A stretch of DNA of 50,788 bases, taken from contig NZ_AEVT01000013.1 of NCBI RefSeq assembly GCF_000189275.1, positions 1 through 50,788 on the forward strand, given 5' to 3'. Below, one piece after another: positions 9,623-17,721 of the stretch. Each line of letters starts with the position of its first letter. Positions within the stretch are counted from its first letter, which is position 1. This stretch comes from Vibrio sinaloensis DSM 21326 (lineage in GTDB: Bacteria; Pseudomonadota; Gammaproteobacteria; Enterobacterales; Vibrionaceae). The position numbers were made by a program, and so were the translations under genes. The notes beneath the pieces were generated by a model. The model did no database searches and was not told the DNA's origin. It worked only from the letters and a program-made list of their open reading frames with translations.

Positions 9623-10795
9623 TTAACAATCTGCACACTCTTCTTCGTTGCCCCCGGCCTCTTTAAACCAAAGGGTCAAGTGTGCTTTTAGATCTTTGAG
9701 CTCGTCAGGGCCGATCAGCGCTAAGCCAAGATCCTCTGCACGAGTGATGTCGTTGTGGCGTAATGGACGGAAGCTGACTAACATTGCTCTCGCTTGCAAT
9801 CCGCCGAGCAAGTCGCGTAAAGATTCCAGCTTATATAGCGTGTCGTCCCCGTCATCTCGCATTCCCTTAGTCTTACATTCAATGATGTGCAGCTTATTGT
9901 TGACCACTGACGCCACATCAAGCTCGTTACGAACCTCTCGTTCACCAAGCTGGCGGTATACCTGAACGTTGAGAGAGTGATCTTGGATAGTCGGCATATC
10001 TTGCTGTATTTGGCGTACCGTACTGTGAACTAAGGTCTCAAGCCACTCGCCATTTGAAAAACGACGAGCGTCTTCGTTGGCAAACGTCAAGACTCCGTTT
10101 TCGTAGGTCGCAATCTCAGCTTCTACCAAGTCACTCAGCAACATGTTGAGTTCGCGATACCCTTGCTGTTTCTCAGACAACTCGACATCTAGCTTTTGCT
10201 CTTTGCGACAAGTCGTTGCGAGGTAGTTGAGGGTGGCGAGTCCTGGCCCTAATTCAAGCGCATTACTTGCCCAGCGCTCTCCCAGTTCATACAGCTTCTG
10301 GTCTAATTGCGGAGGCAGTTCTTGCTCATTGAATTCACCTCTTGCGCCAAAGATAGTGAGGTAGTCATCAATGGTAATCCGATCTTGTACTTGGGTGTCT
10401 TCTTTTCCGTCAGGGTAGAGCCAGCATAGGCGATCGCTATTGGGCTCGACGACAAAAATAGGCCAGTGATAAGTGCGGAATATTTCATAAACAGACAACA
10501 AACGGTGACGCAGACCACAGCTAGCGTTGAGCTTGACTTCTTCATTGCGCGCTTTCAAATCTTGGGCGAGTATGGTCACCGCCTGCTTAATCTGAGAGGT
10601 GTTGGCAACATTGGGAATCTCGAAAAACTCTGACGTAATTTGGCGTTTCTCAAGTACGCTATGCAGTCGCAAGTACATCTCTTCTTGTGCTTTAACTCCA
10701 ATGAATACGATGTGGTTACTGATAGTACGATTATCGAGTAACGGAGTGACCAACCGAATTGGGTCTTGGTCGATGATGCCAACATGTACTGCCAT
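9623..10795 (-). CDS. CARF-like and PD-(D/E)XK nuclease protein (DUF1887, Card1/Can2 family)
   Basis: A 390-residue soluble protein with two domains. The N-terminal Rossmann-like half (about 1-150) resembles CARF domains, which bind cyclic oligoadenylates. The glycine motif usually written N-x-T-G-G-T-K reads NASCGLR at residues 90-96, so it is altered. A small helical region follows. The C-terminal part (about 245-350) is a PD-(D/E)XK nuclease fold: GEWLE at 249-253, NELDV at 290-294 and ECK at 306-308 supply the expected acidic residues and lysine. Card1 and Can2 of type III CRISPR systems cut DNA or RNA when bound to cA4. From memory, V. cholerae VC1899 (PDB 1XMX) is a close relative of this protein and has no assigned role. 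No cas, cyclase or CRISPR sequence is in the window. It is flanked by terminators, so it is probably monocistronic. The start has AAGGAA five bases upstream. Confidence 0.85.
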   Translation of the reverse strand: MAVHVGIIDQDPIRLVTPLLDNRTISNHIVFIGVKAQEEMYLRLHSVLEKRQITSEFFEIPNVANTSQIKQAVTILAQDLKARNEEVKLNASCGLRHRLLSVYEIFRTYHWPIFVVEPNSDRLCWLYPDGKEDTQVQDRITIDDYLTIFGARGEFNEQELPPQLDQKLYELGERWASNALELGPGLATLNYLATTCRKEQKLDVELSEKQQGYRELNMLLSDLVEAEIATYENGVLTFANEDARRFSNGEWLETLVHSTVRQIQQDMPTIQDHSLNVQVYRQLGEREVRNELDVASVVNNKLHIIECKTKGMRDDGDDTLYKLESLRDLLGGLQARAMLVSFRPLRHNDITRAEDLGLALIGPDELKDLKAHLTLWFKEAGGNEEECADC

Positions 10796-10872
10796 AAAAT
10801 TTCCTTGTGCATGGCTTGCAAAAAGGGAAGCGAAAAAGGAGCAAGCCTATTAACCATATGATGACACGGGAT

Positions 10873-10912
10873 ATAAAAAACAAGGGCGACTAACAAAATT
10901 AGTCGCCCTTGG
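10873..10912 (-). terminator. Terminator of the chemoreceptor gene
   Basis: A perfect 11-base-pair stem (AAGGGCGACTA/TAGTCGCCCTT) with an ACAAAAT loop, followed on the minus strand by G and six T residues. It isolates the DUF1887 gene from the upstream receptor gene. Confidence 0.9.
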
Positions 10913-10928
10913 TGTCACTCCGATCAAT

Positions 10929-12920
10929 TTATAGCTTGAATTGGTGGACTAAATCCCCTTGTTGATTAGCAAGCTGAGTCAGGTCACTACTGGTCTGCGC
11001 GATCTCTTCCATCGCCTGATAACTTTGTTCAGCAATCAGGTTTATTTCTTCAATGTTGCGCGCAATATCGCTTGAGGTTTCGCTTTGCTCAGCGGCAGCT
11101 TGAGAAATCTGGCCGCTCATTTGGCTAATCTCTAAGATTAGGGCTTGAATCTCTTCCATCGCGCTGTTGGCGTTAGAGGCTTGTTCCACAGACTGCTCCA
11201 TATCATCCATACAACTTTGAATAACTTTGTTTGCAGATGTGGAGCTGGTTTGCAAGTTACTGATCATATTTTCAATTTCAGAGGTCGACTCTGTGGTTCG
11301 TTGAGCCAGTACACGTACTTCATCGGCGACCACGGCAAAACCTCGGCCTTGCTCACCTGCACGCGCAGCTTCGATAGCTGCATTTAAAGCAAGCAGATTC
11401 GTTTGTTCAGCAATGTTGCGAATGACATCGAGTATCGAGCCGATTTGGCTACTCATATCTTGCAGGTCTTTTACTGCGTCTACCGACTGAGTTAAACGGC
11501 TCTCAAGTTGGTTGATGGTCGTAATGTTGTTGCTCATAATTTGACGACCAGATTCGGAGGCACCTTCGACACGCTCGACCATCTGTTGTGAACTTTGCGC
11601 GCTCTGTGCAACCTCTTGAACTGAGTGAGACATCTCTGTCATCGCCGTCGCTACCGTTGCCGTCTGCTCACGTTGCTGGCTCAATTGGCTTTGCGCCTTC
11701 GTAGAAGTCGACTGGTTGGTGTTAGCTGTCGAGGTGAGGTTGTCCGAAGCGTCATTTAGCTTCACTAAGATATTGTGTAAGCTGTCGGCCAAAGTGTTGA
11801 TATGACCGCTAACACGACTGAATTCGTTGTCGTAACGAATGTCGATGCGTTTAGTCATGTCGCCATTGGTCAAGTGCTCGAGTGTTTTTAGGATTCGTGT
11901 TAGTGGCTCGCGCACACTATGAGCAATGTGATAGCCAACCCCGATGGCGAGGATAATAACAATGGCGCTTATCACAACAGAACGAATCACACCCTGTTCG
12001 TACACTTCTCCAGCTTCTAGTAGAGAAGCGTGAAGCCCATCTTGAGCAACTTGACTAAACGAGTTCAATACCGCCATTGTGGCATCGACTTCTTGAGTCA
12101 GATTAGCAATGTTGGCATACAGAGCATCTTTCGCTAATAGGTAAGACGCATGCTGGTCGAGAACGCCGCCTTTCTTACCCACATCAGTAGTAAATTGCTG
12201 CACTGATTCGTCAAACACCTTTTTGATTTCGGGCATTTGAGTGGTGAGACCACGGTATGCGTAGTTAAGGTGTGTGACTGCCTTCTTGTTTTTAGCGACG
12301 GCTTTTTCTACGAGCGCCGTATCGCTACTCGCTAGTGCGTCAGAAGTGATTATCTCGGCATCTTTCAGCTTGATGAAGTAGCTTTTTGCCATCACCTTAA
12401 CGGAAATGCTGCTTTGGTCATCAACATACTCCTTCATGCCAACGCTCAACTCGGAGTGCAAGCGCTGGAATTGTCGAGTCGACTTTTGCACTTTTTCTTG
12501 TGCCGCAAACATCTGACGGTAGTTTTCCATCGCTTCTTCTGCTTCAGTGAAGTAGCGATCTTCCATCTCTTTTAGTTGGGCAATGCTTTGCTCAAGCTCT
12601 GTATCAGTGGAGCTGGCGCTCTCTAGCTGAATTAATGCTTGAGCGTAATTTGATTTAGCGTCATCAAATTGCGCAGAAATTTCTGCCATTCGCTCAAAAC
12701 TCTGCGTGGTTAAAAAGTCTTTAAAAAGTTTGTCCGCAGATAGCAGTGATACGCTGGTGTTGTTTGCCTGTGATACAAGTGGAAGCGATGTGTTTGAAAC
12801 GCTTTCAAAGTTGGTGTGGATTTGTTGCATTCCTCGCATTGTCATTACGGTGGTAATAACAAAAGTGATTATGATCAATGCAAAGCCAGCATACATACGC
12901 CTGATTACTGAGCCCTTCAT
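10929..12920 (-). CDS. Methyl-accepting chemotaxis protein
   Basis: A 663-residue chemoreceptor. A first membrane segment at about 10-30 and a second near 312-332 enclose a long, mostly helical periplasmic sensor without an obvious Cache or PAS pattern. A HAMP linker follows (about 333-390). The cytoplasmic signalling coiled coil contains the conserved hairpin tip ([20 protein letters not shown]) near residues 507-530, which contacts CheW and CheA. There is no C-terminal NWETF-type pentapeptide; the end is HQFKL. The ligand is unknown. It has its own terminator and a 223-base upstream gap shared with hinT. Confidence 0.93.
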   Translation of the reverse strand: MKGSVIRRMYAGFALIIITFVITTVMTMRGMQQIHTNFESVSNTSLPLVSQANNTSVSLLSADKLFKDFLTTQSFERMAEISAQFDDAKSNYAQALIQLESASSTDTELEQSIAQLKEMEDRYFTEAEEAMENYRQMFAAQEKVQKSTRQFQRLHSELSVGMKEYVDDQSSISVKVMAKSYFIKLKDAEIITSDALASSDTALVEKAVAKNKKAVTHLNYAYRGLTTQMPEIKKVFDESVQQFTTDVGKKGGVLDQHASYLLAKDALYANIANLTQEVDATMAVLNSFSQVAQDGLHASLLEAGEVYEQGVIRSVVISAIVIILAIGVGYHIAHSVREPLTRILKTLEHLTNGDMTKRIDIRYDNEFSRVSGHINTLADSLHNILVKLNDASDNLTSTANTNQSTSTKAQSQLSQQREQTATVATAMTEMSHSVQEVAQSAQSSQQMVERVEGASESGRQIMSNNITTINQLESRLTQSVDAVKDLQDMSSQIGSILDVIRNIAEQTNLLALNAAIEAARAGEQGRGFAVVADEVRVLAQRTTESTSEIENMISNLQTSSTSANKVIQSCMDDMEQSVEQASNANSAMEEIQALILEISQMSGQISQAAAEQSETSSDIARNIEEINLIAEQSYQAMEEIAQTSSDLTQLANQQGDLVHQFKL

Positions 12921-13143
12921 AGACCTCTCCCTAAATTATAGTTGTCTTAAAAAACTAACAAAAAGAGAGATATTTTATTGATAGTGAGACGCGCATTTTA
13001 TGACGCACAATACAAAATTAGTTCATTGATAGTGACCGTATGGTGTTTATATTTAATGAACAATGTTTTTTATTGTGATTTCATGCGGCTTGGCGCATAC
13101 TCGACAACTATAATTAATGTAAATGCCGACAGTGGAGAGCTTC

Positions 13144-13494
13144 ATGGCTGAAGAAACCATTTTTAGTAAGATCATCCGTAAGGAAATTCCCGCAGATGTT
13201 GTTTATCAAGATGATCTTGTCACCGCTTTTCGTGATATTAACCCTCGTGCGCCAAGTCACATTTTGATCATCCCTAACAAGCTGATTCCAACCGTTAATG
13301 ATGTCGCAGATGAAGATGAAGCTTTGATGGGGCGTATGTTTGTTGTGGCGCGCAAGTTAGCCAAAGAAGAAGGGATCGCAGAAGACGGTTACCGACTGAT
13401 TGTTAACTGTAACTCATATGGCGGCCAAGAAGTTTATCATATCCACATGCATCTGGTTGGTGGTCGCCCGCTAGGTCCTATGCTAATGAGCTAA
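13144..13494 (+). CDS. hinT: HIT-family purine nucleoside phosphoramidase HinT
   Basis: A 116-residue cytoplasmic enzyme that hydrolyses adenosine phosphoramidates and aminoacyl adenylates. The histidine triad HIHMH is at residues 99-103, inside the expected [10 protein letters not shown] context. I chose the ATG at 13144 because GTGGAGAG lies just upstream and the protein then begins [10 protein letters not shown] like its relatives; an ATG at 13123 would add seven residues without a good ribosome-binding site. A TATAAT at 13109-13114 could be its -10, although no clear -35 lies 16-18 bases upstream. It heads the gene series that in E. coli runs hinT-ycfL-lpoB-thiK-nagZ-ycfP. Confidence 0.95.
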   Translation: MAEETIFSKIIRKEIPADVVYQDDLVTAFRDINPRAPSHILIIPNKLIPTVNDVADEDEALMGRMFVVARKLAKEEGIAEDGYRLIVNCNSYGGQEVYHIHMHLVGGRPLGPMLMS

Positions 13495-13592
13495 CGATTT
13501 AAACGTCATGATGAGTCGTTGGTTGGGGAACTAATTTTTCCTTCCGGCGTCAGAGGCCAATATTCATAATTATTAAGTTACTGGAGTTCGAG

Positions 13593-14990
13593 GTGCGTAG
13601 ACACGTTCAACTCGTATTCGTTGTAGTTAGTTCGACCATTCTTAGTGCATGCGCCAACCTTTCTGCGGGGAATCTTTTTAGCCACTACAGTGCGCAGAAT
13701 CAGCAAGTGTATCAGGCGGTGAAATCCGGTCAGTATCAAGAGGCCGAAGAAGCCCTGCCTGATTTTGTTGCTGGTGATATCCTCGATAATTTCGAGAAGG
13801 GACGAGTGTATTTGCTCAACCAGCAGTATGAGCAAAGTAAAGCCGCGCTTACGTCGAGTGACGTTGCGGTTCGAGTGCAGCAGGACCAGGCGACCGTTTC
13901 AGTATCGGAAACAGCCACAAGTATTAGCTCGTTGGCGGTAAATGATAATTTGAGCACGTACCAGCCTGCGGATTATGAGCTGGGTTTTCTTCATCTGTAC
14001 CTTGGTGTTAACTACATCAAAGAAAACAGTCTCGAAGGGGCTTTGGTCGAAATGCGCCGTGCTAATCAGGTGCAAGAGCAAGCTCGTAAAGAGCGAGAGA
14101 AAGAGCTGGAATCTGCGCAACGAGATCTTGAATCACAGGGATTGACGCCCAATTTAGGCAGTGTTTTATCCAACTATCCGGATGCAGGGAAAACGCTGCA
14201 AGCGGTGCAAAATGGTTACTTGTTCTACCTTTCAGCTCTGCTGTATGAAGCAGACAATGACCTAAATAGTGCTTATGTCGATTATCGTCGCGCACTCGCC
14301 GTGATGCCTGATAATGCGTCAGTCATCGATGGCACCAAGCGTGTGGCGAAACGATTAGGCATGCGTTCAGATTTATCCAAACTAGAAAAGCGTTACGGAA
14401 AAGCTGAATTACTAGGTAAACAGCAATCAAGAGTAATTGTCCTTGAAGAGCAAGGTGTCGTTGAAGCGATGCGAGAGTGGCGTCAATCATTACCTTTGTT
14501 TGATAGCCGTGGCAACGGAGTTTGGTATAGCGTGGCTTTGCCTTATTACCCATCTGTTACACGCAGTCAGTATGCCGATTTCAGTTTGAATGACAAGACA
14601 TTGAAAAGCGACTTATTGGCCGACGTCAATGTCATGGCGCAACGAGATTTATCGGAGCGTATGCCTGCTATGGTGATTCGACAGGCGCTTCGAGTATGGG
14701 CCAAAGATCAGATTCGCCGAGAAGCGGCTAAGAAAGAAGACGACATTGGCAACCTGGTGCTGAATGTATGGAATACATTGACTGAGCAACCAGACACGCG
14801 CAGCTGGCAAACGTTGCCTGCTCAAGTTCGGAGCACCAGCTCGGTCGTAGAACCAGGTAAGCAGGTAATACAGGTCGATGGTCAGACGCATGAGTTTCAA
14901 TTGCAAGCCGGACAAACGGCTTTGGTTTGGGTTTCACGTCAAGGTGGCAATGCTACAATTTGGCATAAACAGTTAGGAAACATCCGATGA
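13593..14990 (+). CDS. COG3014-type TPR-like outer-membrane lipoprotein
   Basis: A 465-residue predicted lipoprotein of unknown function. The signal peptide ends in the lipobox LSAC with C20 as the lipidated residue; alanine follows, so no aspartate retention signal and outer-membrane sorting is expected. Residues about 40-270 are helical, with repeated patterns typical of tetratricopeptide-like repeats (for example QVYQAVKSGQYQEAEEALP and YLSALLYEADNDLNSAYVDY), plus a charged coiled coil near 165-195. The C-terminal third is more beta-like. The start is a GTG preceded by CTGGAG. Its stop overlaps the ycfL start, so the two are translationally coupled. Its constant companions YcfL and LpoB suggest a shared outer-membrane complex; this is inference. 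Confidence 0.85.
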   Translation: MRRHVQLVFVVVSSTILSACANLSAGNLFSHYSAQNQQVYQAVKSGQYQEAEEALPDFVAGDILDNFEKGRVYLLNQQYEQSKAALTSSDVAVRVQQDQATVSVSETATSISSLAVNDNLSTYQPADYELGFLHLYLGVNYIKENSLEGALVEMRRANQVQEQARKEREKELESAQRDLESQGLTPNLGSVLSNYPDAGKTLQAVQNGYLFYLSALLYEADNDLNSAYVDYRRALAVMPDNASVIDGTKRVAKRLGMRSDLSKLEKRYGKAELLGKQQSRVIVLEEQGVVEAMREWRQSLPLFDSRGNGVWYSVALPYYPSVTRSQYADFSLNDKTLKSDLLADVNVMAQRDLSERMPAMVIRQALRVWAKDQIRREAAKKEDDIGNLVLNVWNTLTEQPDTRSWQTLPAQVRSTSSVVEPGKQVIQVDGQTHEFQLQAGQTALVWVSRQGGNATIWHKQLGNIR

Positions 14991-15376
14991 AAAAATGGTT
15001 TATGGCGGCAATCGCCGCGTTAGTTTTAGCGGGTTGTGCGGACAATACTGCAGGCCTACGTATTGATGGTGCATCGCAAACAGTGTTGTTCGGCGATAAC
15101 GTGCTAGCTGGTCGTTTAACAATCGAAGACATTGCAACGACTGAGGTCGATGGGCGAGCTCGTGGTGTCGTTCGTCTTTCAAGCCAGTATCAAGGTGATC
15201 AGGCGATTCAATATCGCTTTTACTGGTATGACGACAATGGCTTGGAAGTGAATACTAAGCAAGGACCATGGCGTCAAGCCATTGTACGCGGTATGGAGTC
15301 CTTCGCTATTTCAGAAGTATCAATAAACCCGAATGGAACTCAATTCAGAGTTCAAATTCGTGAAAATAACAACTAA
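14987..15376 (+). CDS. ycfL: YcfL family lipoprotein (DUF1425)
   Basis: A 129-residue predicted outer-membrane lipoprotein. The lipobox LAGC places the modified cysteine at residue 17, followed by alanine. The mature part is one small beta-rich domain with the conserved aromatic stretch QYRFYWYDDNGLEV near residues 72-85. The ATG overlaps the stop of the preceding lipoprotein gene (ATGA). The function of YcfL is not established. In E. coli it also lies directly before lpoB, and here a short hairpin at 15382-15403 separates the two genes. Confidence 0.9.
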   Translation: MKKWFMAAIAALVLAGCADNTAGLRIDGASQTVLFGDNVLAGRLTIEDIATTEVDGRARGVVRLSSQYQGDQAIQYRFYWYDDNGLEVNTKQGPWRQAIVRGMESFAISEVSINPNGTQFRVQIRENNN

Positions 15377-15440
15377 ATCGAACTAAAGTCTTTTCTCTTT
15401 AGTCCAACACAATAATTCATGGAAATTTGAGGAACCAAGA

Positions 15441-16031
15441 ATGAAAAAAAGTGTTATCGCATTGCTTGGCTTAGCTGTCATTTTAGGCGGGTGTTCTAAC
15501 AAAGTTAGTTACGGTGATGCTCAAGCAGTAGAAACCACCACAATTGACTTTGGTTCAACGGACCTACAAAAGATTGCTGGTGACATGGTCGACAGTATGA
15601 TGATGTCTGGATCGGTTGCGGCGATTACGCGTGATTCGCGCCCAATTGTATTTGTTGAGCGCATCAAGAACAAAACCAGTGAACACATCGATACCGAATC
15701 GATCACTGACACTATCAGTACCAAAATGTTGAATTCGGGTAAGTTCCGCTTTGTTGACATGGACCGCGTTGAATCTGTTCGTGAACAGCTTAACTTCCAA
15801 AACAACGATGAGTTGATTAACCAAAGCACAGCGATTCAGTTTGGTAAAATGGTCGGCGCTCAGTACATGTTGTACGGCAACCTATCGAGCATCGCGAAAA
15901 ATGCGGGCAGCGACAAAGACGTTTACTACAAAATGACGATGCGTTTGATGGATCTAGAAACGGGCCTTATCGAGTGGGCTGATGAAACCGAGATCCGTAA
16001 ACAGGAATCTAAGAGCCTACTTGGGTTCTAA
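15441..16031 (+). CDS. lpoB: Penicillin-binding protein activator LpoB
   Basis: A 196-residue outer-membrane lipoprotein that in Enterobacteriaceae reaches through the periplasm to stimulate the bifunctional peptidoglycan synthase PBP1B. The lipobox is LGGC with C18 modified and serine next, consistent with outer-membrane sorting. The globular domain (about 55-196) has the TolB-N/CsgG-like pattern, including RPIVFVERIKNKT and QYMLYGNLSS. The disordered linker after the cysteine is much shorter than in E. coli, so the reach differs. Preceded by TTGAGGAA and followed after 17 bases by thiK, so probably the same transcript. Confidence 0.9.
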   Translation: MKKSVIALLGLAVILGGCSNKVSYGDAQAVETTTIDFGSTDLQKIAGDMVDSMMMSGSVAAITRDSRPIVFVERIKNKTSEHIDTESITDTISTKMLNSGKFRFVDMDRVESVREQLNFQNNDELINQSTAIQFGKMVGAQYMLYGNLSSIAKNAGSDKDVYYKMTMRLMDLETGLIEWADETEIRKQESKSLLGF

Positions 16032-16048
16032 TTGAAATGAGGTGATGT

Positions 16049-16903
16049 ATGGCAAGGATGTCATGGCAAGAAGCATGTCAGTTAGATTCATCATTAATTA
16101 GCCTAGATCACTTCTTTTCCATGCCCCCAGATTATGCGCAAACGCTCACTGGGGGCTTAACCAACCGCTGCTGGAAGATCGTTGCCTATGACGGTCATGC
16201 CTATGTCTGGCGCCCCAATACTCCCATTACTAAAGCATTTTCCATTTCTCGATTTCAAGAGTATCAAATACTCAGTGCCATTGAGGACTCACACCTTTCT
16301 CCCGCGGCTGTCTATATTAACGACCAAGGGTTATTAGTTGACTGGATCGAAGGAGACTCGCTGAGAGATCAGCTTTCAATTGATTCACTGCTGAAAACCA
16401 TGGCAAAGATCCACGAGCTTGATACGGGGCGGATCCCTGTGGCTCCGTTTAACTATACCGCGCGAGTCGATCACTATTGGATGCTATTGAGGGAAGAGTT
16501 CAAAGTGGCCAAATACGAAGACATCTATCGTCAATGGCGAAAAGCGCCTGCACTGGCGGATGTGGGGTCGACCTTATGCCATTTCGACCTCGCAGGTTAC
16601 AACATGGTACACACGCCAGAAGGGAACAAGGTCATAGATTGGGAATATGCAGCGATTGCTGACCCACGTTTAGATCTGACTCTTAGTATTGATGTGATGG
16701 CGGAAAAGCCTTTAGAAGCAGTCTATCGTTATTGCCAACTCCGCCAAATCGAGGGGGTCGATGATTGGGTTGAAGGCGTAATGGCTTGGAAGCCGCGTGC
16801 CACAATGATGGCAATGCTTTGGTACTTACTCGCCTATCAGCTCTGGGGTGATGAGCAATATTTAACCCAAGCCGAAAAAATTAGCGCCACATTTTGCAGT
16901 TAA
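16049..16903 (+). CDS. thiK: Thiamine kinase-like phosphotransferase
   Basis: A 284-residue APH/choline-kinase-fold phosphotransferase. The catalytic HFDLAGYN (Brenner-type loop) is near residues 178-185 and the metal-binding VIDWEYA near 197-203. The N-terminal glycine loop GGLTNRCWK is near residues 35-43. Position between lpoB and ycfP matches E. coli thiK (ycfN), which phosphorylates thiamine in a salvage route. Substrate specificity cannot be read from the sequence, so a choline or amino-sugar substrate remains possible. GAGGTGATG precedes the ATG. Start codon spacing and the small gap support cotranscription with lpoB. Confidence 0.8.
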   Translation: MARMSWQEACQLDSSLISLDHFFSMPPDYAQTLTGGLTNRCWKIVAYDGHAYVWRPNTPITKAFSISRFQEYQILSAIEDSHLSPAAVYINDQGLLVDWIEGDSLRDQLSIDSLLKTMAKIHELDTGRIPVAPFNYTARVDHYWMLLREEFKVAKYEDIYRQWRKAPALADVGSTLCHFDLAGYNMVHTPEGNKVIDWEYAAIADPRLDLTLSIDVMAEKPLEAVYRYCQLRQIEGVDDWVEGVMAWKPRATMMAMLWYLLAYQLWGDEQYLTQAEKISATFCS

Positions 16904-17004
16904 GATCACTGTTTAGTTGTTCTGAAGGTTGATTCGTGTCTCGTGCGCTTTTAAACCCTATTATTCATGGTAGATTTAAGAGAGAAGGAGTGGGGGAATT
17001 CTAA

Positions 17005-17547
17005 ATGATTATCTATTTACACGGTTTCGATTCAACAAGCCCAGGCAACCATGAAAAGGTTTTGCAACTGCAGTTTATCGACGAAGATGTGCGTTTTATC
17101 AACTACAGCACATTACATCCAAAGCACGACATGCAGCATCTGTTGAAAGAAGTTCATAAAGTGATTGAGCAATCCGATGATCCTAACCCAATAATTTGTG
17201 GTGTAGGCTTGGGGGGCTACTGGTCCGAACGTATTGGCTTTTTATGTGGTATTAAACAGGTCATCTTTAATCCTAATTTGCACCCAGAGAAGACCATGCA
17301 GGGGCGAATTGATCGCCCGGAAGAGTATGAAGACATTGCAACTAAATGCGTCGAAAAGTTTCGAGTTAAGAATAATGGCCGCTGTTTGGTTGTGCTGTCA
17401 AAAGACGATGAAATACATGACAACAGCAAGACGGCTGCAGAGCTTGAGGATTATTACGATATCATCTGGGATGAGACTCAGACGCATAAGTTCAAGAAAA
17501 TTTCTCAGCACTTACAAACAATGAAAGCGTTTAAGCAAACCCGTTAG
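17005..17547 (+). CDS. ycfP: YcfP family alpha/beta hydrolase-like protein (UPF0227)
   Basis: A 180-residue protein of the YqiA/YcfP esterase-like group. It begins with the oxyanion-type MIIYLHGF motif. The nucleophile elbow, normally G-x-S-x-G, reads GVGLGG near residues 66-71, so the catalytic serine is missing, as in E. coli YcfP. It is therefore either not a hydrolase or uses another residue. The C-terminal histidine (THKFK) is conserved. An AGAGAAGGAG ribosome-binding site lies upstream. In E. coli nagZ sits between thiK and ycfP; here only 101 bases do. Confidence 0.9.
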   Translation: MIIYLHGFDSTSPGNHEKVLQLQFIDEDVRFINYSTLHPKHDMQHLLKEVHKVIEQSDDPNPIICGVGLGGYWSERIGFLCGIKQVIFNPNLHPEKTMQGRIDRPEEYEDIATKCVEKFRVKNNGRCLVVLSKDDEIHDNSKTAAELEDYYDIIWDETQTHKFKKISQHLQTMKAFKQTR

Positions 17548-17572
17548 CGCCGTTAAAAGTCCGTTTGAATAC

Positions 17573-17604
17573 AAAAGCGACAGGTTAACCCCTATCGCTT
17601 TTTT
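17573..17604 (+). terminator. Terminator of ycfP
   Basis: AGCGACAGG pairs with CCTATCGCT (one mismatch) around TTAACC, with A residues before it and six T residues after it. It closes the hinT-ycfP series before the ndh promoter. Confidence 0.82.
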
Positions 17605-17661
17605 CTTGTCCAAATCGACGATAATCCTTACAAATTTAGATGAGATATACGCAATCTATAG

Positions 17662-17689
17662 TTGCGTAGCAAGTTTTGCCCTATATAAT
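17662..17689 (+). promoter_or_regulatory. Predicted sigma-70 promoter of ndh
   Basis: TTGCGT at 17662-17667 and a perfect TATAAT at 17684-17689, with a 16-base spacer. The predicted transcription start is near 17696. Confidence 0.65.
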
Positions 17690-17707
17690 GACTGCACTAC
17701 AAATTTT

Positions 17708-17721
17708 TTGATAAATATCAA
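17708..17721 (+). promoter_or_regulatory. Perfect FNR box downstream of the ndh promoter
   Basis: TTGAT-AAAT-ATCAA matches the FNR consensus TTGAT-N4-ATCAA at all ten defined positions. Its centre is about 18 bases after the predicted start, so bound FNR would block transcription. Anaerobic FNR repression of ndh is established in E. coli, where the sites lie upstream of the promoter. Confidence 0.75.

Noticed and set aside
9623..10795. A CRISPR array or cas genes near the CARF-type nuclease
   Set aside because: I read the flanking intergenic sequence and saw no regularly spaced repeats, and all neighbours are identified housekeeping or chemotaxis genes.
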